Source: Euonymus europaeus (lineage: Eukaryota; Streptophyta; Magnoliopsida; Celastrales; Celastraceae). Taken from it: a stretch of DNA of 64,000 nucleotides. The notes under the pieces were generated by a model. It saw nothing but the letters and a program-made list of their open reading frames with translations, was not told where the DNA came from and did no database searches. Both the position numbers and the translations under genes were made by a program. Shown here one piece after another: positions 1 to 8,773 of this stretch. Positions within the stretch are counted from its first letter, which is position 1; each line of letters begins with the position of its first letter. The stretch lies in assembly GCA_963580455.1 (NCBI GenBank), contig OY756970.1:23870001-23934000 (forward strand), written 5' to 3'.

Positions 1-59
1 CATAGTAATGACGCACAAAGGAGTAGTAAACCCATTTTTCGCCGAATTTCAAAAAAAGA

Positions 60-373
60 TGCGCGGCATCACTTCAGCCATTCCCGGCTTGGCTAACAAA
101 ATAAAACTGCACGGGATCATCACAGTCATTCCCGGCTTGACTAAAATGTGTATGAAAAATAGGATGCTCGGGATCATTGGGGCCATCTCCGGCTTGGCCA
201 ATCATAGAAATAAATTGCTCGGAATCATTATAGTCATTCCCGGCTTGACTAAAATGTGTATGAAAAATAGGATGCTCGGGATCGTTGGGGCCATCTCCGG
301 CTTGGCCAATCATAGAAATAAACTGCTCGGAATCATTATAGTCATTCCCAGCTTGACTGAAATTTTGACGTAA
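60..373. repeat. 108-bp tandem repeat built from two diverged ~54-bp halves
   Basis: The unit starting at 161 recurs at 269 (period 108 bp) with very few changes. Inside each unit two diverged halves begin CTCGGGATCATT and CTCGGAATCATT (167, 218, 275), offset 51 and 57 bp, both followed by CCGGCTTG. More diverged copies precede at 61-150. The array lies downstream of pol in the 3' UTR of the Ogre-like element, where this clade typically carries variable tandem repeats that can seed satellites. Both strands are open across it (121 and 79 codons) only because the period is a multiple of three. Confidence 0.85.
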
Positions 374-1473
374 GTCCTATTCCCAAGGTTTTAAGGCAAA
401 TGTCTAACCTGTGCTAAACTTGTAATGAGACACAAAAGATTTGATAATGAATGCTGACGCTACGCCCCTGTTCACTGAGCTTTGAGCATTTCCTTTGAAC
501 TTTATTTATTTATTCATCTTCGGGATCACGTCACCCTAGAAAACACGCACAATCGCGAATTGCCAGACCCATATGTTTCCTTCTTGGAACTGTCCTCCTG
601 ATGGCAAGGCTATCTATGTGTACCTCTGCATTCTGGTTATTAAGGATCTAGTTCATCATTTCATTTTCGGTTTTTCGAAACTTGATTCTCGCACTATCTC
701 TCTCTTCCATTTGTTTAGACATTCTTGTTATGGTCAATACCTTCCATTTGTTATTTGAGTACATACTTTTGCATTCAGGAATGCTTGTCCTCCTAGAGTA
801 CCTTCATTTCTTTTGGGAGGTATTCGCCATTAGAGCATAATTATTCCCCTTCTGTCAATATCTTCCCCGACCACAAAATTTCCATTTCAATCCTTTTTCC
901 AACTTAGAGGACCGATATCTATTAATCTCTGGTCGAAAGTAATTTTCTCGTGCACAATTTTTCAAAAACTTTTTATAAAAACTTTGTCTTAATAAAATCC
1001 GCAATATGACTATGCGTGCCAATGATAGGAGCAAATGTTGAACCCTTTTAGAAATGGTTCAAAATAAAGGAGACAAGTAATTGAACTAGGAAACAAAGAA
1101 CTTTATAGTATTTTATTCGAAATGATCGGAAACCGGTAAGGAAATCTTTTAGACTTGAACATTATAAGAGTGTAAAGAAATGTGCAGAAATGAGAGGCAA
1201 ACCGAACTTCCCAAGATGAAAGGATGAAATTGTGATAGCTCGAAGATTGCACTAAAACTGCCCCAGTTTTGGTGTGTACCAAATTAACAGTGATCACATC
1301 TGACTCGATGTCATATCCAAAGCTTCTAGGGCAGCCAACAAACTTCTTCCTCCATCGACGAACTGAGAACCTTCCTAGGCAAAACATACCAACAACTGCC
1401 CCAGTTTTGGTATGTTTTCCGTCAATTGCCATCAAACTTGCTACTATGAAGCCATTGAAATGCCCATGTTTTT
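374..1473 (-). other. 3' untranslated region of the Ogre-like element
   Basis: No coding frame resembling a known domain is present between the end of pol and the tandem repeats. It contains two copies of a ~22-bp direct repeat, AACTGCCCCAGTTTTGG plus flank, at 1257-1278 and 1394-1415. The second copy sits in the loop and right arm of an 11-bp perfect inverted repeat (1381-1391 with 1408-1418). No LTR start matching the right-hand LTR terminus (TGTGTCAACC) was found here, so the 3' LTR must lie to the left of the window. Confidence 0.6.
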
Positions 1474-4400
1474 TTAGGCATAGTACCGCTTGAGGATATC
1501 AGCATTCACAGGATGAGGCAAATCATCCCCATCCATTTTTGTCAAAATCACTGCTCCCCCAGAAAATGCTTTCTTCACCACATATGGTCCCTCATAAGTG
1601 GGAGTCCATTTTCCGCGATGATCCTTCTGTGGTGGTTGAATCATTTTTAGCACCAGATTTCCTTCATCAAAGCAACGAGGATGCATTTTCTTGTGATGAG
1701 CTCTTATCATTCGCCTTTGATAGAGTTGCCCTCTGCAAAGTGCTTCCAATCTTTTTTCTTCAATGAAGTTCAAATGCTCATACCGGGTTCGAACCCATTC
1801 AGCTTCCTCTAAATTTGCCTCTACCGCCACCCTTAATGAGGGAATCTCCACTTCAATAGGAAGGACCGCTTCTGTCCCATATACTAAAGCAAAAGGGCTT
1901 TCACCGGTAGAAGTGCGTATTGAAGTCCGGTACCCGTATAACGCAAATGGAAGTTTTTCATGCCAATCTTTATAATTCTCTGTCATCTTCTGAATAATCT
2001 TCTTGAGGTTCTTATTAGCTGCCTCAACAGCTCCATTCATCTTAGGACGATAAGGAGACGAATTATGGTGTTTGATTTTGAACTGCTCACAACAATCTTT
2101 CACCATCTTACTGTTGAAATTCGTTCCGTTATCAGTAATAATCCTCTCAGGTACTCCGTATCGGCAAACAATATCCTTCCTCAAGAATCGAACAATGACA
2201 CTACTGGTCACATTAGCAAAAGAATTTGCCTCCACCCACTTTGTAAAATAATCAATTGCGACTAAGATGAAACGATGTCCATTAGAAGCCTTGGGTTCAA
2301 TGGGACCGATAACATCCAATCCCCACATCGAAAACGGCCATGGAGCTGATATTACATGAAGAGGATTCACTGGAACATGTGTCCTATTTGCATAAATCTG
2401 ACACTTGTGACATTTAATGGCATAGCTAATGCAATCCTTTTCCATAGTGAGCCAGTAGTAGCCTGCCCGAAGTATTTTCCTGGCTATTGAATATCCACTT
2501 GAATGAGTCCCACATATCCCCTCATGTATTTCTTCCATTATCTGCTTGGCCTCTTCCACGTCTACACACCGAAGAAGTACCAATCCTGGACTTCTTTTAT
2601 ATAGAACAGTCCCATCCCAGAAAAAAGAACCAGCCAGCCTTCTTATGGTGCGTTTATCATTTTCTGGGGCACCAGGAGGATATTCTCCCTTCTCCAAATA
2701 TTGTCTTACATCATAATACCATGGTTTACTGTCTGATTCGGCTACTATATTCAAACAATGTGCTTGAGTGTCACGCTTTTCAATCTTAATCATCTCAACT
2801 TCTCCACGCGGATCCAAATCAAACATGGCTGCTAAGGTGGCCAAAGCATCTGCCATTTGATTTTCCTCTCTTGGAATATGGTCAAATTCTATCCAATCGA
2901 AGAATTTGATCAATTCCTTGATATGTTGATAATACGGTACCAACTTAGCATCTCTGGTTTCCCATTCATCGTTCAACTGTCTGATTATCAATTGGGAGTC
3001 ACCATAAACTTGAAGTCTTTTAATCCCCATTTCAATAGCAGCCTGAATTCCCAGGGCACATGCTTCATATTCAGACACATTGTTGGTACACTCAAAATAT
3101 AATTTTGCAGTAAATGGAGTGACTTTTCCTGCTGGAGAGAGGAGTACAGCTCCAATTCCGATACCGGCGATATTTGAGGCACCATCAAACAACATAACCC
3201 ATTGGTTTGAGCTCTTCTGGTCCTCCGTCTCCAAGACCAAAACTTCTTCATCAGGAAATCCTGGATTCATCAATTGTGAGTCATATACCGCTTGTTCTGC
3301 TAGATAATCCGCTATGGCGCTCCCTTTTATGGCTTTCTGAGTGTTATACTGAATGTCATATTCTGATAACAGCATCTGCCATTTGGCAATCCTTCCTGAA
3401 AGAGATGGCTTCTCAAAGATATATTTTAACGGATTCATCCTCGAGATTAACCAAGTAGTATGATATAGCATGTACTGCCTGAGCCTGTGTGCTGCCCATG
3501 CTAGTGAACAACAAGTCTTTTCCAGCATCGAGTAGTTAATCTCACAAGTAGTGAACTTTTTACTCAAGTAATAAATTGCATGCTCTACCTTCCCGGATTC
3601 ATCATGCTGTCCCAACATGCATCCCATAGAATTATTGGACACAGTTAAGTATAAAATCAGGGGTCTTCCTGCAGTTGGAGGCATTAAGACCGGCGGATTA
3701 TGCAGATATTGTTTGATCTTTTCAAAAGCAGTTTGACATTCTTCATTCCACTCGGACGGATTGTTCTTCCGTAACAATTTGAAGATTGGCTCACAGGTAG
3801 TAGTTAGTTGTGAAATGAACCTGGCAATGTAATTGAGCCTCCCCAAGAAACCTCTGACCTCCTTCTCAGTGCGAGGGGGCGGCATTTCCAGGATAGCTTT
3901 CACTTTGTCCGGATCTACTTCAATGCCTTTTCTGCTTACAATAAATCCCAACAACTTCCCTGAAGTTGCCCCGAATGTACATTTCGACGGATTCAGCTTC
4001 AATTGATGCTTTCTCAATCTTTTGAATAACTTTTCCAGATTGACTATATGGTTCTCATTCTCTCTGGATTTTGCGATCATGTCGTCTACATATACTTCAA
4101 TCTCCTTATGCATCATATCATGAAATAAAGTGACCATGGCTCGCTGGTAAGTTGCTCCTGCATTTTTCAAACCAAATGGCATTACCTTGTAACAAAAGGT
4201 GCCCCATAAAGTAATGAATGTGGCCTTTTCACGATCTTCTGGTGCCATTTTAATCTGGTTATAGCCTGAGAATCCATCCATGAAGGAGAATGCAAAATGC
4301 TTAGCGGTATTATCCACCAGTATGTCAATCTGCGGTAGAGGAAAATCATCCTTCGGGCTTGCCCGATTGAGATCTCGATAATCTACACACATCCGAACTT

Positions 4401-4962
4401 TGCCATCCTTTTTCGGGACTGGCACAATATTTGCAATCCATTCAGGATATCTTGCAACAGCGAGGAATCCCGCATCAAATTGCTTCTTCACTTCATCCCT
4501 TATCTTCAAAAGCATATCTGGTTTTAATCTTCTTAATTTTTGCTTTACAGGAGGACATTCTGGTTTTAATGGCAATTTGTGGACGACTATACTCGTATCT
4601 AGCCCTGGCATATCTTGATAGGACCATGCAAAGATATCCTGATATTCATATAGCAAATCTATCAATCCCTTTCTATCATTTCCCTCAAAGGCTGCACCAA
4701 TTCTGACTTCCTTTTTCTGTTCTCCGGTCCCTAAATTAACCACTTCTACCATTTCTTTATGAGGTTGAATTATTTTTTCTTTTAACTCAACCTGCCTCAT
4801 CATTTCTGGTAGAATTTCAATTTCTCCGTCTGAGTCAGAGTTCACACTGTTAATTGGTGCACCAAAATCTGGTTCGTTAGGTTCATTCTCCTCATTATCA
4901 TCAAATTCAACCCTGTTAAAGGGAGTATATGAGATTTGATATTTGGAATAGAGAAATGGCAA
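1474..4962 (-). CDS. pol: Ogre-type pol: reverse transcriptase, dual RNase H, integrase
   Basis: The open frame codes for about 1160 residues. The first ~16 residues lie inside the intron described separately, so the true exon probably starts at 4912. Domains in order: reverse transcriptase with the catalytic YVDD (about residues 290-300); Ty3-type RNase H; a second, archaeal-type RNase H starting near VMLFDGASN with the later DSQLIIRQL motif; an integrase with an HHCC-type zinc finger (HEGICGTH, then CHKC); and a DDE core (GLDVIGPI, TDNGTNF, then the Glu of NGAVEAANK). The double RNase H is diagnostic of the Tat clade. There is no frameshift or premature stop. It copies element RNA into cDNA and integrates it. 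Most plus-strand frames over this stretch are shadows. Confidence 0.95.
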   Translation of the reverse strand: MPFLYSKYQISYTPFNRVEFDDNEENEPNEPDFGAPINSVNSDSDGEIEILPEMMRQVELKEKIIQPHKEMVEVVNLGTGEQKKEVRIGAAFEGNDRKGLIDLLYEYQDIFAWSYQDMPGLDTSIVVHKLPLKPECPPVKQKLRRLKPDMLLKIRDEVKKQFDAGFLAVARYPEWIANIVPVPKKDGKVRMCVDYRDLNRASPKDDFPLPQIDILVDNTAKHFAFSFMDGFSGYNQIKMAPEDREKATFITLWGTFCYKVMPFGLKNAGATYQRAMVTLFHDMMHKEIEVYVDDMIAKSRENENHIVNLEKLFKRLRKHQLKLNPSKCTFGATSGKLLGFIVSRKGIEVDPDKVKAILEMPPPRTEKEVRGFLGRLNYIARFISQLTTTCEPIFKLLRKNNPSEWNEECQTAFEKIKQYLHNPPVLMPPTAGRPLILYLTVSNNSMGCMLGQHDESGKVEHAIYYLSKKFTTCEINYSMLEKTCCSLAWAAHRLRQYMLYHTTWLISRMNPLKYIFEKPSLSGRIAKWQMLLSEYDIQYNTQKAIKGSAIADYLAEQAVYDSQLMNPGFPDEEVLVLETEDQKSSNQWVMLFDGASNIAGIGIGAVLLSPAGKVTPFTAKLYFECTNNVSEYEACALGIQAAIEMGIKRLQVYGDSQLIIRQLNDEWETRDAKLVPYYQHIKELIKFFDWIEFDHIPREENQMADALATLAAMFDLDPRGEVEMIKIEKRDTQAHCLNIVAESDSKPWYYDVRQYLEKGEYPPGAPENDKRTIRRLAGSFFWDGTVLYKRSPGLVLLRCVDVEEAKQIMEEIHEGICGTHSSGYSIARKILRAGYYWLTMEKDCISYAIKCHKCQIYANRTHVPVNPLHVISAPWPFSMWGLDVIGPIEPKASNGHRFILVAIDYFTKWVEANSFANVTSSVIVRFLRKDIVCRYGVPERIITDNGTNFNSKMVKDCCEQFKIKHHNSSPYRPKMNGAVEAANKNLKKIIQKMTENYKDWHEKLPFALYGYRTSIRTSTGESPFALVYGTEAVLPIEVEIPSLRVAVEANLEEAEWVRTRYEHLNFIEEKRLEALCRGQLYQRRMIRAHHKKMHPRCFDEGNLVLKMIQPPQKDHRGKWTPTYEGPYVVKKAFSGGAVILTKMDGDDLPHPVNADILKRYYA

Positions 4963-5149
4963 TTTTCAACAAGGACTTTTATTCATGACGAGAGACTGAT
5001 AGAGAAATGACATGATGAACGATTAAGCACGCAAATAGTCAGTACTACGACAATTTATAAAACAAAGTAAAACATGCTCATTACAAAAAGCCCCATCAGT
5101 GGCCATGAGCTAGACCACTATGGGTAGTGCATATGAATATTACTCTTAC
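4913..5149 (-). other. Predicted 237-bp intron between gag-pro and pol
   Basis: On the minus strand the sequence CATCT/GTAAGAG at 5150/5149 is a strong plant donor, and its GTAA contains the TAA that ends gag-pro. The acceptor TTTAACAG ends at 4913. Removing 5149-4913 brings the two coding frames into phase without a stop: the last two bases of a gag-pro codon plus G4912 make one complete codon. Known: Ogre elements carry such an intron between protease and RT, and partial splicing sets the ratio of Gag-Pro to Gag-Pro-Pol. That this copy is spliced is inference. Confidence 0.8.
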
Positions 5150-8100
5150 AGATGACTGAGAGACACCGGTAACTCCAAACAAGTCCAATTTTCAAGCTGA
5201 AAATCTGGCGATCGAGGAATGACATGACGACGACCAGTATTCGAGTTTTGGCCAACCTCCACCATGGCAACATGTAATTCAACGAGCTGATCATGCACCT
5301 CCCTGAGTATCGTCCCGACTTGGTCTTTTCCAGAAGACACACTAATGATCAATTTCCTAGAAGTTGCTCCAGCAGAGAACGATTTGGCCTTTTCCAGAAA
5401 GTTTCCGAAGACAAAACTGTCATACAGCCAAGGGAGTGGTTTCTTTTGAATATCTGGCTCCCTTCCTTCAAAACGAGCTATCCGTTTTGCTCGCTTTTCC
5501 TCCCGTGCTCGTAGCTTATCAGCTCTATTGGGCTTATATCCCAATCCCCAACGTTCATCTTGATTCCATATTTGTACTGGCTCTCTGATTCCTTGTTTGT
5601 TCCTGCCTAAACCCCTTCCCGGCTGAAACCCCATCTTTAGCATAATTTTCCCAATAAACTTAGCCGTCCTCGACAGCTGGGGTTTTACTGGAAATTTCTC
5701 TTCCCTGACGAAACTAGCTGTAGCAATCTCAAAGGATTGGAAGGAGCTTTCAATCCCTCTGGCAGGAGCATCTATATGAAGAGACTGGGACACCGAAGCT
5801 ACCATGTACTCTGATTGCCCTTTAACTGTGTAGATTCTTCCCTCATAAACAAACTTAAGACATTGATGTAGTGAAGAAGGGACGGCTCCAGCGGCGTGAA
5901 TCCATGGCCTTCCCAAAAGGCAGCTATAGGTGGGAGTAATGTCCATCACCATAAATGGAATCAGGAAAGTAACATTTGCTATCTCCAATGAGATCTCAAT
6001 TTCTCCCATTATTTCTCTCTTGGTTCCATCGAAAGCCTTTGCTACCATTGGGACTCGCCTCATATATGACTTGTCAATAGGCAAGCTTTCCATGGTTTCC
6101 TTTGGCAATATATTCAATGAAGAGCCATTGTCTATTAGAATGCTCGCAACTTCGAATCCTCGGCACTTTGCCGACACATGCAGCGCCTTGTTATGCCCCA
6201 TACCCTCTTCTGGGATCTCTTCCTCTGTGAATGACAGCAAATGAGTGGCCAACACATTCCCAATGATCCCCTCCAGTGAGTCAGTTGGAATCTTTTTAGG
6301 TACATAGGCTTGGCTCAACATTCTCATTAACCCCTTGCGATGAGGTTCCGAAGTCATTATCAGCTCCAAGATTGAGATCTTGGCCGGAGTCTTTTTCAGT
6401 TGGTCCACCACCATGTACTCACTTTGGCGGATGATCTTTAAAAACTCCTGTACCTCATCCTCAGTTACTGCATGTCTTCTCTCTTCGCAGGTGACGGGCT
6501 CCTTCATAATGTCCTCCTTTCCTGCAACCTCCTTTCCTGCAACCTCCTTTCCTTTCCTTTTCTTATCTGCCTCCACCTTCGCCATATCATTGCTATTGGA
6601 TTCTTCCTGAGGTAAGAAACGTCCACTTCGAGTCATCCCGCTAATTCCCGAGATGTTCTCCACATCATTTATTGATTCTTTCTTATATATCCACGGAACT
6701 GCTTTATTACTACTGTAGGCTGGCTGCAGGGTAGGCTTTGGTGCATCTTCCAAGAAATATTGTAAAACAATTGGCCTAGCACGCCCACCAGGTTGTGATC
6801 CTTTGAAAAAGCTTTCTCCAATAACATTGACAGACCTTTCGTTGTCTGCCGCTCTTGCAAATATTATCCTCCTGACATCCATCAAGTGCTGGACTCTCTT
6901 CCTGAACTGCAAACAGTTTTCTAGGGAGTGTCCTTGTACATCCCTGTGGAATCTACAGGTCTTTGATTCATCGTACCCATCGTACCTCAACATCGGGTCC
7001 AATTCCTCTTTCTCAATAAGCCCCTGTTTTTCCAATGCGTCCATCACGATTGAAAATGGCATGGTTGTTTGAGCTACCCCTCTTCTGAACCCTGCTGAAA
7101 CTTCCACAACATTGGTACCTCCATTTCCATGATCCGGCAAAGGATTGTTGATAACATCGGGCTTTTTAACACCATCAAAATCCAACCACCCTGATTGAAG
7201 CATATTTTCTACAATCCGCTTAAAATGCAAGCAACTTTCGATTGAGTGTCCCGGTGTATTCGCATGGTATGCGCAGGTTACTTCAGAGTTGTACCATGGT
7301 GGATATGGAGGATTGAAAGTCTTCCCCGGGATAGGTGCGATAGCGGATTGGGCCAATAACTTCTCATAACACTGTGCATATGTTATGGGGATGGGCGTGA
7401 ACTGTTCCGACTGCCTCCATGGCCTGGAATTATTATGGTAACTTTGCCTGGGTGCTTGACGATTATACTCATTGTTCCGTGGCCGATATTCGGTGGTAGA
7501 ATGGTTGTTTGGGGCATTATAGCCATACTGAACAGTGTGCACCTCATTCTCCTTCTTTTTCGCTTTCCCTCCTCCCTTCTGAGATTCGGATTTTTCAAAG
7601 TTAGGAATGTTAACAATTATATTTCCTCTTTCCATGCATCTCTCAATCCGTTCACCAGCTTTAATCATTTCTCCCAGATTAGCATGACCACCTCCTGCAA
7701 TCTTTGAGGTATAGGGTTCCCGAAGAGCATCTGTAAGAGCGTTAATCAAATTTTCCTCAGCAAGTGGAGGATGAATTTGAGACGCCAAATCCCTCCATCG
7801 GTGTGCCCAACTTCGAAACGTTTCTCCCTCTAACATAATGTTATTTTGAAGATCATAGATAGTGGGAATTTTCTCCACATTATGCCCATATTTCTTAAGG
7901 AACAAATTTCCCAAGTCCTCCCAAGATTCTACTGATGCAGGATCTAAACTTGTAAACCATCGTGATGCACCTCCAGTTAAGCTCTCCTGGAAGAAATGAA
8001 TGAGGATCTTTTCATCGTGTACATATGGCTGCATTCTCCTGCAGTACATGGTCAAATGATCTAACGGGACTCCGCTGCCATCATAGACTGAAAAAGTTGG

Positions 8101-8520
8101 GAGCTTAAAATCTGGTGGGATAACTAAATCCCGTACCAAACACAGATTACTGGGCTTTAGAGATCCTGCCGGTCCGAAGTCTTTTAGCGCATTTGCCCAT
8201 TTTTCCATGTTTTTGTAATGTTCAATAGTAAGGCCCTTCTCCGCTCCCTCTGCTTTAGTCGCGGGTGCTTGGCCTGTCTTTGGTTGGAGATCAGGCGGTG
8301 CTACAGCAACACTGGTTATCGGCACATTACTTGGTAAGCTTGGTACTGTGATGTCCAACGAAACCTTATTGCGATCCTCTTCTTGTGGTGGACTTTCCAC
8401 CACAGCCTTTCCTTTTACGAGTAGTGACATCTGACCCATTAGCGCAACTAACTGCTCCTTCAAATCAGCAATCTCCTGGCTTTGTATCTGGATGATCTCC
8501 TTTTGCTGATCGTTCTCCAT
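5146..8520 (-). CDS. gag-pro: Ogre-type Gag-protease polyprotein with G-patch
   Basis: 1124 codons from ATG at 8520. A retrotransposon gag core lies around residues 150-280 (RWFTSLDPASVESW, LFLKKYG). Two short Cys/His clusters with identical spacing C-x2-H-x5-H-x4-C follow (CAYHANTPGHSIESC and CRFHRDVQGHSLENC), in place of the usual CCHC knuckle. An aspartic protease active site reads LIDNGSSLN, and a glycine-rich G-patch (MGFQPGRGLGRNKQG) lies near the C-terminus before a basic tail. Gag forms the particle and the protease matures the polyprotein; G-patch domains bind RNA or RNA-processing partners. ORF1 ends 253 bp upstream. The stop codon overlaps the splice donor to pol. Confidence 0.93.
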   Translation of the reverse strand: MENDQQKEIIQIQSQEIADLKEQLVALMGQMSLLVKGKAVVESPPQEEDRNKVSLDITVPSLPSNVPITSVAVAPPDLQPKTGQAPATKAEGAEKGLTIEHYKNMEKWANALKDFGPAGSLKPSNLCLVRDLVIPPDFKLPTFSVYDGSGVPLDHLTMYCRRMQPYVHDEKILIHFFQESLTGGASRWFTSLDPASVESWEDLGNLFLKKYGHNVEKIPTIYDLQNNIMLEGETFRSWAHRWRDLASQIHPPLAEENLINALTDALREPYTSKIAGGGHANLGEMIKAGERIERCMERGNIIVNIPNFEKSESQKGGGKAKKKENEVHTVQYGYNAPNNHSTTEYRPRNNEYNRQAPRQSYHNNSRPWRQSEQFTPIPITYAQCYEKLLAQSAIAPIPGKTFNPPYPPWYNSEVTCAYHANTPGHSIESCLHFKRIVENMLQSGWLDFDGVKKPDVINNPLPDHGNGGTNVVEVSAGFRRGVAQTTMPFSIVMDALEKQGLIEKEELDPMLRYDGYDESKTCRFHRDVQGHSLENCLQFRKRVQHLMDVRRIIFARAADNERSVNVIGESFFKGSQPGGRARPIVLQYFLEDAPKPTLQPAYSSNKAVPWIYKKESINDVENISGISGMTRSGRFLPQEESNSNDMAKVEADKKRKGKEVAGKEVAGKEDIMKEPVTCEERRHAVTEDEVQEFLKIIRQSEYMVVDQLKKTPAKISILELIMTSEPHRKGLMRMLSQAYVPKKIPTDSLEGIIGNVLATHLLSFTEEEIPEEGMGHNKALHVSAKCRGFEVASILIDNGSSLNILPKETMESLPIDKSYMRRVPMVAKAFDGTKREIMGEIEISLEIANVTFLIPFMVMDITPTYSCLLGRPWIHAAGAVPSSLHQCLKFVYEGRIYTVKGQSEYMVASVSQSLHIDAPARGIESSFQSFEIATASFVREEKFPVKPQLSRTAKFIGKIMLKMGFQPGRGLGRNKQGIREPVQIWNQDERWGLGYKPNRADKLRAREEKRAKRIARFEGREPDIQKKPLPWLYDSFVFGNFLEKAKSFSAGATSRKLIISVSSGKDQVGTILREVHDQLVELHVAMVEVGQNSNTGRRHVIPRSPDFQLENWTCLELPVSLSHL

Positions 8521-8773
8521 GGTTTTAGCAATTCGTGACTGTAACCTTGTGTAATAAGGATGACGAGACCCAGTCTTGGAATCTATAGTGATATGTTCAA
8601 TTTCTGCAAATGTGTGACAGGTTAATTTATTTGTTTATTTTTATTCTTGATGTATGCTTGTGTATATGTGAATCCTAAATAGCCGTTGTAATTTGAAGAA
8701 AACAATAAGAACCAAAACACTAGTTTATTAAGCAAGATAGTTCAGATATGTGGTGACATTTACAACCAGGAAC
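8521..8773 (-). other. Spacer between ORF1 and gag-pro
   Basis: A 253-bp non-coding gap between the two element frames. Several stops lie in all minus frames. How the downstream gag frame is reached by ribosomes (separate transcript, reinitiation or splicing) cannot be read from the sequence. Confidence 0.6.

Noticed and set aside
8..373. Plus-strand ORF of 121 codons with repeated hydrophobic blocks
   Set aside because: It exists only because the 108-bp tandem repeat is a multiple of three; the opposite strand is open for the same reason.
1..1473. Possible 3' LTR of the Ogre-like element in the window
   Set aside because: No match to the LTR termini or to the CCAACTTATGG hairpin cluster was found left of pol; the 3' LTR must be outside.
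1539..7707. Numerous 70-100 codon plus-strand ORFs
   Set aside because: Shadows of the intact minus-strand retrotransposon genes.
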